A stretch of 64,000 nt of DNA from DASVEE01 sp036380735 (GCA_036380735.1 DASVEE010000055.1:1-64000); one strand, 5' to 3'. Counted from the stretch's first letter, positions 41,418 to 50,757 are shown. Numbers and translations are program-made. Notes: a model not told the origin generated them from the sequence alone.

Positions 41418-43355
41418 ATGCAGACCTTGACGCTTCTACACTCGGAGGCTTTCCCCATTGCGCGCTACAGCGACATGCTGACGCGTGAGTCGATTGCTCC
41501 CCGCACGATGTTGAGCCTCGAGGTGCTCCTGGCGAACGACCCCGCGTCCACGCTGCGGGTCGCGCTGGTCGACCCCGCCTTCACCAATGGCCGCAAGCAG
41601 GCCCTCACGCTCGACTCGCGTACCGCGATCGTCGGCGTCGGCCTTTCGGAACAGCCGGCCTGGCTGAGCGACGACCACATCTATCTGCATCTCCCCGACT
41701 GCCCGTCGCCGGCGCTGCTGCTGAGCGCCGTCAAGCGCGCCTACCAGTTCCTCTTCCAGAAGCTCCGCGCCGACCAGCTCGAAAAGCAGCTCAGCGAGCG
41801 CACGCGCGAGCTGCAGGAAGTGGCCGAGGTCGGCATTGCGTTGTCGACGGTGCGCGATCACTCGGTGCTGCTGACGATGATCCTGTCGAAGGCGCGCGAG
41901 CTCTCCCGTGCCGACGCCGGCTCGCTCTACCTGCTCGACGAGCAGGATGGGCAGAAGCGTCTCCGCTGGAAGCTGGCGCAGAACGACTCCATCGACGTCG
42001 ACGCCTTCGAGGAAAAAGTCCTCCCCATCACGCGCAAGAGCCTTGCGGGCTACGTGGCCATGACGGCGGAGACGCTCGTCATCGATGACGCGTACGACCT
42101 GCCGCCCGAGGCGGAGTACGAGATCAACCGGACGTTCGACGAGAAGAACGGCTACCTCACACGGTCGCTGCTCGTCTTCCCCATGACGAACCACGCCGGC
42201 GACATCATCGGCGTGCTGCAGCTCATCAACCGCAAACGCCTCGGCGCACCGGCGCGCCTCACCGCCGAGACCGTGCCGCACGAAGTCATCGCCTTCGATC
42301 AGGACATCGTCGAGATCATGCGCTCGCTGGCCGGCCAGGCCGCGGTCGCCGTCGAGAACAACCTGCTGTACGAATCGATCGAGCGGCTGTTCGAAGGCTT
42401 CGTCACCGCCTCGGTCACCGCGATCGAACAGCGCGACCCGACGACCTCCGGTCACTCGTTCCGCGTGGCCGACCTGACGGTGGAGCTCGCGCGCGTCGTC
42501 GACCGCGTCGAAGATGGCCCGTTCGCCAGCGTCCGGTTCTCGCCCGACCAGATCCGCGAGGTGCGCTACGCCTCGCTGCTCCACGACTTCGGCAAGGTCG
42601 GCGTCCGCGAGCAGGTGCTCGTCAAAGAGAAGAAGCTCTATCCGTTGCAGCTCGAGGCGATCCGCGGACGCTTCGACTTTGCGATGAAGGCGATCGAGAA
42701 CGACGTCAACAAGCGCAAGCTCGAGTACCTCCTGACGCGCGGCCGCGACGGCTACGAACAGTTTTGCGCCCAGCTCGACGGCGAGATGGCCGAGGAGATC
42801 GGACGCCTGCAGCGCGACTTCGCGTTCATCGCCACGTCGAACGAGCCGACCGTGCTGCCGGAAGGCGACTTCCACTACCTCCAGCAGCTCGCCACGCGCG
42901 ACTACTACGACATCCGCGGCCAGCGCCGTCTGCTGCTCGACCCGGAAGAAGCGCGCATCCTTTCGATCCGCAAGGGCAACCTCGACGCGACGGAGCGCCT
43001 CGAGATCGAGAGCCACGTCACCCACACGTTCAACTTCCTGCAGAAGATCCCGTGGACGAAGGACCTCTCGTCGGTGGCCGACATTGCCTTCAAGCACCAC
43101 GAGAAGCTGAACGGCCGCGGCTACCCGAACCGTCTCCCCGCCGACCAGATCCCACTGCAGTCGCGCATGATGACGATCGCCGACATCTACGACGCGCTGA
43201 CCGCCAGCGACCGCCCCTACAAACGCGCCGTCCCGACGGAGCGCGCCCTCGACATCCTGACGATGGAAGTCAAGGAAGGCTTCCTCGACCAGAGCCTCGT
43301 GACGACGTTTATCGACGCCCGCGTCTACGAGCGCGCCGGCGTACTGCGCACGTAA
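41418..43355 (+). CDS. GAF/HD-GYP domain c-di-GMP phosphodiesterase
   Basis: 645 residues. Residues 1-115 are a degenerate receiver-like domain lacking a clear phospho-acceptor motif; a coiled coil (SERTRELQEVAEV) leads to a GAF domain (about 140-320, ADAGSLYLLDE, GVLQLINRKR); the C-terminal HD-GYP domain has the first His in TTSGHSFRVADL, the HD pair in LLHDFGKVGVRE, and HHEKLNGRGYP. A helical insertion of about 120 residues lies between HD and GYP motifs. It should hydrolyse cyclic di-GMP under control of the GAF ligand. All metal residues are present. Confidence 0.92.
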   Translation: MQTLTLLHSEAFPIARYSDMLTRESIAPRTMLSLEVLLANDPASTLRVALVDPAFTNGRKQALTLDSRTAIVGVGLSEQPAWLSDDHIYLHLPDCPSPALLLSAVKRAYQFLFQKLRADQLEKQLSERTRELQEVAEVGIALSTVRDHSVLLTMILSKARELSRADAGSLYLLDEQDGQKRLRWKLAQNDSIDVDAFEEKVLPITRKSLAGYVAMTAETLVIDDAYDLPPEAEYEINRTFDEKNGYLTRSLLVFPMTNHAGDIIGVLQLINRKRLGAPARLTAETVPHEVIAFDQDIVEIMRSLAGQAAVAVENNLLYESIERLFEGFVTASVTAIEQRDPTTSGHSFRVADLTVELARVVDRVEDGPFASVRFSPDQIREVRYASLLHDFGKVGVREQVLVKEKKLYPLQLEAIRGRFDFAMKAIENDVNKRKLEYLLTRGRDGYEQFCAQLDGEMAEEIGRLQRDFAFIATSNEPTVLPEGDFHYLQQLATRDYYDIRGQRRLLLDPEEARILSIRKGNLDATERLEIESHVTHTFNFLQKIPWTKDLSSVADIAFKHHEKLNGRGYPNRLPADQIPLQSRMMTIADIYDALTASDRPYKRAVPTERALDILTMEVKEGFLDQSLVTTFIDARVYERAGVLRT

Positions 43356-43365
43356 GCCCCCGAAG

Positions 43366-43423
43366 AACGATAGGACAGATAGGACTTATAGGACTGATAA
43401 GGACCTATTCGCCTTATCGTTCC
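43366..43423. repeat. Type N hairpin, short
   Basis: AGAACGATAGGACAG start, three units, tiny loop, ends CCTTATCGTTCC. Between convergent genes. Confidence 0.85.
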
Positions 43424-43429
43424 ATGTCG

Positions 43430-43942
43430 CTACAGCTCATCCAGGATCCGCCGGCACATTTCCCTTCGCGCCGCATGCCGTTCCTCTAACAGCGGCCGTG
43501 CTTGCGGCGGCAGCCAGTCCGGCACCCACGCCTCCGCCAGCGATTCGCGGATCACGTCCAGCAGGGTCTGTCCTTCGCGGCGCGCGCGGCCGAAGCGCTC
43601 CGCCAGTCCACGGACGCCGGCGCTGTCGATCAGCACGGCCGCCGCGACGGCGCGTTCGGCGTCGCTCTGAGGCTCGCTTAAACGGCGGATCGACGCCGCC
43701 GTGCGGCGCAGCAACGTCTCGTCGACGCCGGTCGTCAGTGCCGCGCGCGACAGGTTCCCCATCTTGTCCAGCCACTTGCCGAGGGCGTGGAACAGCAACA
43801 GCAGCTCGAACGCGTCGTCGTCGCCCGCGTAGAAGGCTCGCGCGAGCTTCGCCACGCGCTCCATTTCGCCGTAGCGCGACGCGCCGTCCAGGTCCTGGTA
43901 GAGCGGACGAACGAACGCTTCGACTCTCCCGAGGTCGATCAA
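43430..43942 (-). CDS. Hypothetical helical protein
   Basis: 170 residues from a TTG at 43942 that overlaps the TGA of the upstream gene (TTGA). All-helical, with FHALGKWLDKMGNLSRAAL and AERAVAAAVLIDSAGV. The spacing is faintly like HD-domain proteins, but a full HD motif is missing. No family recognised. Coupled to the membrane protein gene upstream. The long open frame beyond the TTG is Arg/Ala-rich shadow of that gene. Confidence 0.6.
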   Translation of the reverse strand: MIDLGRVEAFVRPLYQDLDGASRYGEMERVAKLARAFYAGDDDAFELLLLFHALGKWLDKMGNLSRAALTTGVDETLLRRTAASIRRLSEPQSDAERAVAAAVLIDSAGVRGLAERFGRARREGQTLLDVIRESLAEAWVPDWLPPQARPLLEERHAARREMCRRILDEL

Positions 43943-45924
43943 ACGACGGCCGGCTCCTCGGCGGCTGGCGGCGTGAGATAGCGCCGGACGGTCGTCTCGA
44001 TCGGCGTGCGCTCGCGCCAGAGCAGACCGATGGCGAGCAGCGCGAGCGCCGCGCCGATCCAGTTCACGAGCGAGACCGAGACGGCCAGGATCTGCGCGCG
44101 GAGCGGCTTGCCACTCTGCAACAGCTCCTGCGCAAAGGACGTCTGGCGCTCGCCGTACGGCAGCGTGAAGCGCGCCGGCAGCCCCTGATAGGACGGCGCG
44201 GCCACCTTGCCGGCGCGTTGCTCGTCGCCCTCCGGCGCATCGCCGCGGCCGGCTCTCGTGTCGGCCGCGTCGGTGACGACGGAAGTTTCGCGCGACGCGT
44301 AGCCATAGGATTCCTTCGAGGAGTAACGCGAGCCGAAGAACATCACCAGCATGAAGAATCCGATCGCGCCGAGGCCGAGCGCCGCGGCGATGCGCGCGCC
44401 ACCGTCGAGCGACCAGACCCACACGATGGTCAGTGCGCCGAACGCGAGCACGACCAGCACGAAGAACGTCGTGACGATCGACGCGCCGAGGGCGGTCAGC
44501 AACGCGATGGGGATGCGCCGCGCCGAGCGTACGCCGCACCAAGCGAGCAGCCGCTCGATCCAGACGATCAGCAGCAAGGCGAGAAAGAGCTGCGCGCCGG
44601 TCGGCGTCGCCACGCGAGTCGTCGAGGCGAAGCGCTGCACGAGCGGCAGCCACTCGCCGGGGTAGCGGAGCGTGAGGATGGTGTTCGTCGCGGCGACGTC
44701 GAGCTGCGGCACTTCGATCGAGCCGCTGACGAAGCCGAGTGTCTGCGCCAGCTCCTGCCGGTGCTGCAGGAAGACCCGCTGCTCGCCGGGCGAGAGCGGC
44801 ACCGTGAGCTGGCCCGCGGCGTTCTTCGTCAACAGCAGAGGCTCCTCGCCGAGGGCGACGTAGGTCGGCTCCGGCTTGGGAGCGAGGATGAGCTCGGCCG
44901 CTCCTTCATTGCGCACCGCGAAGCTCGACTCGCCGAGGATCGGGCCGGTGGCGGGGATGAAGAAGGTGTGCTGCGCCTCGCTGAGCGCGTAGCTGATCGC
45001 ATGCAGCGCCTGCAGGCGCGTGACCTGCCAGGCGATGCGCTCGCTGCCGGTCTCGAACGCGACGGCGCCGCGGTACTGCGGCGTGACGCCGGTCTCGCCG
45101 AGGGAGATGCGCTTGGCGGGCGTCTGGATGTTGGGGCGGAGGAGGGGATGCGACTCGAGCACGACGTACTGCAGGCTCGCCTTGACCGGCGCGACGAACG
45201 AAGCGCCGCGCAACTCGCCGGTCATGGTGATGGTGGAGTCGCCCGGCGGGATGGAGAAGACGTATTGCGCGCCGTTCACCTCGTACGAGGCGACGGAGTC
45301 GATCTGCTGCAGGTGCTCGTTCGATTGCAGGGCGACGTCCAGCGTCGACGTGGTGCGGTTCGGATTGTGGACGTCGATGGCGTAGCGGAAGCGCGTCGCG
45401 TCCGGCAGCAGCGTGATGAGGTAATGGCCGGTCGCCGTGGCGGAGAGCGTCTGGCCGGAGCCGGCGACGTGCCGCACGAGCGTGATGTCGCGAGCGCCGG
45501 CGGCGTCTTCATCGCCGACGACGAGCTCTCCGTCAGTGACGCTGGAGCGCACGGCCAGCACGCCGGTGGGGACGTGCGCGCGCAGCCGGTCGCTGCCGCT
45601 GATGCGCAGTTCGCACCGGACGTCGAAGGTCTCGGCGAGCGGGATCAGGTCGAAGGTCCCTTTGCCGCTGCGCGAGACGATGCCGTTGCCGTCGCAGCCG
45701 GAGATCGTGACGTCGTTCGCCTGCTCGAGCGCGCGCACGGAAGGCCGCGTGCCGGTCGTGCGTCCGCGGAAGGCGATGGAGAGGTTGCGCTCCCCGAAGC
45801 TGCCGCTGACGGCGATGGTGTCGATCACCGTCGTCGAGGGGGCGTCGGTGGTCTTGCGAAGCTGCTCGTATTGCTCGATCGGAAGGGTGACCTGGGCAAG
45901 AAGGAGGAGGGCGGCCAGCATCAT
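43939..45924 (-). CDS. Membrane protein with large beta-rich exterior domain
   Basis: 661 residues. A signal peptide (MMLAALLLLAQ) is followed by about 460 residues of predicted beta structure, then four TM segments: one near LFLALLLIVWIERLLAW, one at ALLTALGASIVTTFFVLVVL, one at RIAAALGLGAIGFFMLVMFF and a last one at ILAVSVSLVNWIGAALALLAIGLL. A Ser/Glu/Gly-rich linker sits before the last TM. The second Met codon (45921) is equally possible. I do not recognise the family; an envelope sensor or assembly factor is a guess. Confidence 0.7.
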   Translation of the reverse strand: MMLAALLLLAQVTLPIEQYEQLRKTTDAPSTTVIDTIAVSGSFGERNLSIAFRGRTTGTRPSVRALEQANDVTISGCDGNGIVSRSGKGTFDLIPLAETFDVRCELRISGSDRLRAHVPTGVLAVRSSVTDGELVVGDEDAAGARDITLVRHVAGSGQTLSATATGHYLITLLPDATRFRYAIDVHNPNRTTSTLDVALQSNEHLQQIDSVASYEVNGAQYVFSIPPGDSTITMTGELRGASFVAPVKASLQYVVLESHPLLRPNIQTPAKRISLGETGVTPQYRGAVAFETGSERIAWQVTRLQALHAISYALSEAQHTFFIPATGPILGESSFAVRNEGAAELILAPKPEPTYVALGEEPLLLTKNAAGQLTVPLSPGEQRVFLQHRQELAQTLGFVSGSIEVPQLDVAATNTILTLRYPGEWLPLVQRFASTTRVATPTGAQLFLALLLIVWIERLLAWCGVRSARRIPIALLTALGASIVTTFFVLVVLAFGALTIVWVWSLDGGARIAAALGLGAIGFFMLVMFFGSRYSSKESYGYASRETSVVTDAADTRAGRGDAPEGDEQRAGKVAAPSYQGLPARFTLPYGERQTSFAQELLQSGKPLRAQILAVSVSLVNWIGAALALLAIGLLWRERTPIETTVRRYLTPPAAEEPAVV

Positions 45925-45952
45925 CCAAGTATGGCAGAGCCCGGGAACGCGG

Positions 45953-46000
45953 GGAAACGACAGGACCGATAGGACCGATAGCGACGAATAGGACCGAGGA
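45953..46000. repeat. Type N single arm
   Basis: GGGAAACGACAGGACC then AGGACCGAT units, no complementary arm. It lies upstream of both divergent genes. Confidence 0.75.
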
Positions 46001-46033
46001 GACTGACGCGATAGCTGCGCTTTCTGACTATGG

Positions 46034-46039
46034 TAGAGT
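46034..46039 (+). promoter_or_regulatory. -10 box TAGAGT, leaderless-type
   Basis: TAGAGT ends 9 nt before the ATG at 46049. Confidence 0.5.
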
Positions 46040-46048
46040 GCGCCGCAC

Positions 46049-46498
46049 ATGAGGCGGTTGTTGGTTGTATTCACCCTCGTGATGATGTTGCTGGCGCCGA
46101 GCGCCGGGGCAGCGTTGTCGGAAGTCTCACTGGCCGACATCGTGGTCCGGCACGCGCTCTCGTGCGTCGGGATTCGTTATCGCTTTGCCGGGGAAGGCGA
46201 ACGTGGTTTTGACTGCGCGGGACTGGTGCGCCGCACCTTTGCCTTCATCGGCATCCGTCTTCCGCGCACCACGACGGAGCAGTTCCGGTCCGGGCGGGGC
46301 ATCGACAAGTGCGAGCTGAAGGCGGGCGATCTGGTCTTCTTCGAGAACACCTACCGCCCCGGCATCTCGCATGTCGGGATCTACATCGGCGACGGACGCT
46401 TCGTCCACGCGGCCAGCACGCCCAAGCGTGTCCGCGTCGATCGCCTCGACAGCGACTACTACGTCAAGCGCTACGCCGGCGCGCGTCGCGTGATGTAG
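46049..46498 (+). CDS. NlpC/P60 family peptidoglycan hydrolase
   Basis: 149 residues. Signal peptide MRRLLVVFTLVMMLLAPSAGA, then a minimal NlpC/P60 domain: catalytic Cys in GFDCAGLV, His in SHVGIYIGDGRFVHA, and the third polar residue also His (FVHAAS). KAGDLVFFE is the usual strand before the His. It should cut gamma-D-Glu-diaminopimelate bonds in the periplasm. No SH3 or LysM targeting domain is present. Confidence 0.92.
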   Translation: MRRLLVVFTLVMMLLAPSAGAALSEVSLADIVVRHALSCVGIRYRFAGEGERGFDCAGLVRRTFAFIGIRLPRTTTEQFRSGRGIDKCELKAGDLVFFENTYRPGISHVGIYIGDGRFVHAASTPKRVRVDRLDSDYYVKRYAGARRVM

Positions 46499-46501
46499 CG
46501 C

Positions 46502-46867
46502 TCACGCCGCCACGCTCGTGTTGCCGCTGCCGCACACCGCGAGGAGCTGCGCCCCGTTGAACGGCTTCTGCAGATAGCCGCGGGCGCCGCTCGACGTCAC
46601 CACCGTGGTGAGCTCGTCTTCCGTTGCCGCGGACATCACCACGATGCGGGTGAGCAGCTCGTGCCGGTCGCCGAGCTGGCGGAGGACGTCGGAGCCGCTG
46701 AGCTTGGGCATGTGCAAATCGAGGAGCACGACGTCGACTTCGGCGGAGATGCGCCCGAGGGCGTCTTCGCCGTCGATGGCGTGGAGTACGTCGTAACCGG
46801 CGTTCTGGAGGATCGCGGATGCAAGAATGCGTAAGGAGGGGTCGTCGTCAACCAGTAGGATCTTCAC
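46502..46867 (-). CDS. Single-domain response regulator
   Basis: 121 residues, CheY-like receiver only. Acidic pair in LLVDDDPS, phospho-acceptor Asp in VVLLDLHMPK, Thr/Ser switch in VVMSAATE and Lys in LQKPF. No output domain, so it acts by protein contacts or as a phosphorelay intermediate. No kinase is nearby. Convergent with the NlpC gene, 3 bp apart. The 150 bases upstream up to 47018 hold nothing I can name. Confidence 0.92.
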   Translation of the reverse strand: MKILLVDDDPSLRILASAILQNAGYDVLHAIDGEDALGRISAEVDVVLLDLHMPKLSGSDVLRQLGDRHELLTRIVVMSAATEDELTTVVTSSGARGYLQKPFNGAQLLAVCGSGNTSVAA

Positions 46868-47018
46868 GTTCTTCTACCTGTCTCTCAGTCATCCGAGACT
46901 GACGCAGTGCAACCTCGATGCACTCAGCCGTATCGCGTAACTCTTCGCACCACGAGCTTGCAAAAGTCGCAAGCCGAACCGTAGTAAACCTGCGCCCCGG
47001 ATCCCTCGTAGAAGGACC

Positions 47019-47855
47019 ATGCGCAAGCCCCTCATCGCACTCATCGCTCTCACCGTCTCGACCAGCGCCTACGCCAGCGGCGGTCTCTTCGGCGACAAGT
47101 GCTCGCACACTGCGCCGCGCCACGCCTCGACCTCGGCGACCGGCGTCACTCGCGTCGTCGTCCACGCACAGGCCGGGACGCTCAAGATCGAAGGAGTTGC
47201 CGACCAGAGCGTGGCCGTGCGTGGGACCGCATGCTCGTCCGATGCGGACTTCGTGGAGTCGATCAACTTCCGCATGCGCAAGAGCGGCACCGATCTCATC
47301 GTCGAGACGACGATCCCGGAGCGCAACGTCGTCTTTGGCTGGTTCGAGGCGCGCCTCGATCTGGAGATCAACGTCCCGGCCGGCATTCCGCTGGTCGTGC
47401 ATGACGGCAGCGGCTCGACGCGCATCTCCAACGTTGGGGCCACGCAGATCGAGGACGGCTCGGGCGAGCTCGAGGTCCGCGGCATCGCCGGCAATCTCGA
47501 GATCGAAGACGGCTCCGGCGCGATCCGGATCGAAGACGTGCGCGGTAATGTGCGCGTCGAGGACGGCTCGGGCGCGCTGACGATCCGCAAGATCATTGGC
47601 AGCGTCGACGTCGACGACAACTCCGGCGCCATGACCATCGCTGATGTGTCGGGCAGCGTGGTGGTCCACGACGACAGCTCCGGCGCCATCGCCATCCGCG
47701 ACGTGAAGCAGAACGTCGTCATCGAGGACGATGGCTCCGGCGGCGTCGACGTGACGGACATCGGCGGCGATTTCACGCTGCGGCGGAAGGGGAGCGGCGG
47801 CGTCGATTACGCTAGAGTGTCGGGCCGTGTCACTGTCCCGCAGCGTGCTCGTTAG
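47019..47855 (+). CDS. Exported DUF4097-like beta-solenoid protein
   Basis: 278 residues. Signal peptide MRKPLIALIALTVSTSAYA. From residue about 120 on, a regular repeat of roughly 18-20 residues appears with a D-G/N-S-G turn: IEDGSGELEV, IEDGSGAIRI, VEDGSGALTI, VDDNSGAMTI, HDDSSGAIAI, EDDGSGGVDV. This fits the DUF4097/DUF2807 right-handed solenoid of cell-surface proteins. It overlaps the permease gene by 29 bp in another frame, and may be functionally tied to it. Confidence 0.82.
   Translation: MRKPLIALIALTVSTSAYASGGLFGDKCSHTAPRHASTSATGVTRVVVHAQAGTLKIEGVADQSVAVRGTACSSDADFVESINFRMRKSGTDLIVETTIPERNVVFGWFEARLDLEINVPAGIPLVVHDGSGSTRISNVGATQIEDGSGELEVRGIAGNLEIEDGSGAIRIEDVRGNVRVEDGSGALTIRKIIGSVDVDDNSGAMTIADVSGSVVVHDDSSGAIAIRDVKQNVVIEDDGSGGVDVTDIGGDFTLRRKGSGGVDYARVSGRVTVPQRAR
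47813..47818 (+). promoter_or_regulatory. -10 box TAGAGT inside the upstream gene
   Basis: TAGAGT ends 8 nt before the GTG at 47827, within the last codons of the solenoid gene; gives the permease its own leaderless-type promoter. Confidence 0.45.
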
Positions 47856-48882
47856 CGGCGTCCGCTATCGTTTCGCAACCGGCCTGCGCGCGGCGATGCG
47901 CTTGTGGAGCGCGCTGCTCGTGGCGCTCGTCATCGCCATCGGCCTCGAGGCTCCACCACCGCTGATCCCGATGGCGCGCTGGTGGTGTGCGGCGGCCCTG
48001 CCGCTGCGCGCGGGCGCGCTGCTCCTCGTCGCCATCACCGTGCTGCCGGTGGTCTGGCAGTCGATGGCGGACGTGCACATCCGCTTTCTGCCGCTGACGC
48101 GCCGCGCGCGCTTTGGCATCGACGCCGCGGCGATCGCGCTGTTCCTCACGCCGGTGTATGTGGTGCTGCTGGGGTGCATAGCCCTCGTTGGTGGGCCATG
48201 GCGTGCGTTGGAAGGGGCCGTCTACGCGTTGGGTGGGGCGGCGTTGCTGGCGGTGCTGGGGCCGATAGGACGAATGGGACGCGTAGGACCTATGGGACGA
48301 ATGGGACCGAGGCATGAGTCCCACGCGGATGCAGCGGTCCGCTGGCGGCCGGCGCTGCACCGCTTTTCATATGACTTTGCGTGGCTGGTGCGGATGTCGC
48401 GCGGCAAACTGGCGACCGTCAACGTGATCGCCATCCTGGCGCTCGGCGCTACGGAGCTGGCCGTACGCAACAACGACGTCACCAATCCCGACGCCATCGC
48501 GCGCATTGCGTCGCTCTTTGCGGCGTGCGCCGCGCTCGCCATTGCCACGGAGGTTGTTCGCTCACGTGCCGCGGCGCGGCAGTACCGTTCGATCGAAGCG
48601 TCGCTGCCCATCAGTAACCACGAGCGGCTGCGCGCCGCGGTCGTGGCGACGCTCATTGCGGCGGCGCCGATGCTCGTCGTCAGCGCATGGCTCCGTCCCA
48701 TCGCGTTGCCTTACGCGCTGGCGGTCCTCGTGGCCCTCGTCCTCCTCGGCGAGGTCTCTCGCGAGCAGCTCGTCCTCGGCAGCGGCGCCGCGTTCGCCGT
48801 GGCCGGCGCCGTGCACGCGTGGCTCGCACTCGCCGCCGCCGCGGCACTCGTCCCACTCTTCTGGAGACGCGCGGCCCGATGA
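47827..48882 (+). CDS. ABC transporter permease
   Basis: 351 residues from GTG, with about eight hydrophobic segments and no recognisable extracellular domain. The partner ATPase gene overlaps its stop by ATGA, so it is an ABC-2-like exporter permease. Residues 146-165 (PIGRMGRVGPMGRMGPRHES) come from a type N repeat in frame, in the loop after the fourth TM (VLGGAALLAVLG). Substrate unknown. Confidence 0.8.
   Translation: MSLSRSVLVSGVRYRFATGLRAAMRLWSALLVALVIAIGLEAPPPLIPMARWWCAAALPLRAGALLLVAITVLPVVWQSMADVHIRFLPLTRRARFGIDAAAIALFLTPVYVVLLGCIALVGGPWRALEGAVYALGGAALLAVLGPIGRMGRVGPMGRMGPRHESHADAAVRWRPALHRFSYDFAWLVRMSRGKLATVNVIAILALGATELAVRNNDVTNPDAIARIASLFAACAALAIATEVVRSRAAARQYRSIEASLPISNHERLRAAVVATLIAAAPMLVVSAWLRPIALPYALAVLVALVLLGEVSREQLVLGSGAAFAVAGAVHAWLALAAAAALVPLFWRRAAR
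48262..48321. repeat. Type N repeat inserted in frame in the permease gene
   Basis: One full arm of six RGGACNNAT units and the first bases of the second arm (ATGAGTCCC). It translates as repeated PIG/RMG/PMG tripeptides with no stop. Confidence 0.85.
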
Positions 48883-49568
48883 TTCACGTCCACAACGTCA
48901 CGAAAGCGCTGAGCGGCAAACGCGTCCTCGACGACGTCACCTTCGACGTCACCCAGGGACGTGTTGCCCTCCTCGGGCGCAACGGCGCCGGCAAGACGAC
49001 GCTGATGCGGCTCCTCACCGGTCTCTGGAAACCCGATGCCGGGACGATCCGCATCGGCGAGCACGATCTCGCCACGCACCCTGTCCAGGCGAAGCAGCTC
49101 CTCGGCTTCCAACCGGAGTTCCCCGAGCTGCACCCGACGATGCGTCCGCGCGAGCTGCTCGACTTCGTCGCCGCGACGCGTGGCGTCGATTACGCCGAGA
49201 CCGTGGAGCGCTTAGACGCCGCCGCGATCCTCGACAAGCGCAGCGGCAGCCTCTCGCAGGGACAGCGCCGCCTCGTCACGCTCATCGCCGCGCTGATGCA
49301 CGCGCCTCCGGTGCTGCTGCTCGACGAGCCGACCAACGCGCTCGACCCCCATCGCGTGGCCGCGCTCAAGCAGTTCCTCGGCTCACCCGAAGGGCCGCGC
49401 GCGGCACTGATCTCCACGCATCAACTCGACTTCGTGGCCACCGTCGCCGAGAGATTCATCCTGATCGCGCAGGGGAAGATCGTGGCCGATGGCAACCTGG
49501 CGGAGTTGCGTGCGCAACTGGGGATGCCCGCGGCTTCGCTGGAGGAGTTGGTGGTGCGGGCTACGTAA
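48879..49568 (+). CDS. ABC transporter ATPase
   Basis: 229 residues. Walker A GRNGAGKTTL, Q-loop in FQPEFPEL, signature GSLSQGQRRL, Walker B VLLLDEPTN and switch His in STHQLDF are all present. CcmA/NatA-like subfamily, pairing with the upstream permease by ATGA overlap. The signature is SLSQG rather than LSGGQ, as in several export ATPases. Together they form a two-gene exporter of unknown substrate. Confidence 0.92.
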   Translation: MIHVHNVTKALSGKRVLDDVTFDVTQGRVALLGRNGAGKTTLMRLLTGLWKPDAGTIRIGEHDLATHPVQAKQLLGFQPEFPELHPTMRPRELLDFVAATRGVDYAETVERLDAAAILDKRSGSLSQGQRRLVTLIAALMHAPPVLLLDEPTNALDPHRVAALKQFLGSPEGPRAALISTHQLDFVATVAERFILIAQGKIVADGNLAELRAQLGMPAASLEELVVRAT

Positions 49569-49580
49569 GCGTGGCCGCGG

Positions 49581-50750
49581 CTACTTGACCGCTTTGGCCG
49601 CGCGGTCGTAGTTGCGCTTGAAGATCTCCGCGACCGGGTCGTTCATCTTCTTCGCGTTCTTGTACGCCTGCTCGTAGCTGGTCCTGGCCTCGGCCAGGCG
49701 GCCGGCTTTTTCGTAGGCTTCACCGAGCGAGTCGTAGACGTTCGCGGAATCGGGGAAGGCGGCGACGTTCGCTTTGAACACGGTGATGGCCTCGTCGTGC
49801 AGCCCGGCCTGGAGGAGGCGGTAGCCGATCATGTTGGTGGTCGGCTCCGGGATCGGAACGTTGTAGCCGAAGCGCGCGGAGAGCTTCGCGTAGTGGTCGC
49901 GCGCCGCCGCGTAGAGCGTCTGCGGATCGCCTTTCGGGGGGAGGGCGTAGCGCCAGCCGCTGAACACCGTGCGGAACGCCGCGTAGTGGCTGGGCATGAC
50001 GACGGAGCCGTGGTCCTCGTCGTCGAAGCGGAGGAGGCGATAGTCGAGCCCCTTCGTGGCCGCGCCCTTGAGCTGCTCTTCCAGCCGCCCCATCGCGTCG
50101 GCGAGCGTCGAGCCTTCATTGCCCATCGTCACGATCAGCGACGCCGGCAGTTCCTTCTGCTTGCCGAAGAACTCCTCGGCCTTGCGGAGGATGACGCCGT
50201 CGTCCCAGTTGAGGCTGGGGCTCACGGCGATCCACGCCTTGAACAGCTTCGGGCGCTCCATCATCGAGTGCAGCGCGAAGAGGCCGCCGAACGAGTGGCC
50301 GGCGAAGAAGCGGAACGGTGTGGTGCGGTACTTCTCGTCGACGGCCGGGATGAGCTCCGTGGAGAGGTAGGTGAGGAAGCGGTCGGCGCCGCCGCTCGTC
50401 GGGAACTCGTACTTCATCCCGTCGATCGTGGTGGCGCCTACGTGCGTCGGGGTGAGGTCGCGCGTCCGGTCGGTGTTGATGATCCCGACGATGATCACCT
50501 CGGGCATCCGTCCCGAGCGCGCCAGAAAGTCGACGGTCGCGGCGGTGTGTCCGAGCTGCCAGTCACCGTCCGTGATGTAGAGGACGGGGTAGCTGCTCTT
50601 GCAGTTGTGGTAGGACGGCGGAAGGCGGACCACGGCGTTTCGGACCTCGCCGAGAGTCTTCGATTCGATCCGCAGGATCTCGGGCGCGCCCCCGCCGAGG
50701 GCCGGCAAAGCGGCCGCACAGAGCAGGAGCAGGGAGAGGAACCGTCGCAT
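49581..50750 (-). CDS. Secreted alpha/beta-hydrolase esterase with TPR
   Basis: 389 residues. Signal peptide MRRFLSLLLLCAAALPALG; an IroE/Fes-type esterase domain (about 30-270) with nucleophile Ser in GHSFGGLFAL, oxyanion region YPVLYITDGDW and a His in DEDHGSVV; then two or three TPR-like helices (DSANVYDSLGEAYEKAGR). It may cleave siderophore or carbohydrate esters in the periplasm. The ATG at 50750 is fixed by a TAAAAT box 7 nt upstream; the longer frame is rejected. Confidence 0.88.
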   Translation of the reverse strand: MRRFLSLLLLCAAALPALGGGAPEILRIESKTLGEVRNAVVRLPPSYHNCKSSYPVLYITDGDWQLGHTAATVDFLARSGRMPEVIIVGIINTDRTRDLTPTHVGATTIDGMKYEFPTSGGADRFLTYLSTELIPAVDEKYRTTPFRFFAGHSFGGLFALHSMMERPKLFKAWIAVSPSLNWDDGVILRKAEEFFGKQKELPASLIVTMGNEGSTLADAMGRLEEQLKGAATKGLDYRLLRFDDEDHGSVVMPSHYAAFRTVFSGWRYALPPKGDPQTLYAAARDHYAKLSARFGYNVPIPEPTTNMIGYRLLQAGLHDEAITVFKANVAAFPDSANVYDSLGEAYEKAGRLAEARTSYEQAYKNAKKMNDPVAEIFKRNYDRAAKAVK

Positions 50751-50757
50751 GTAGAGG

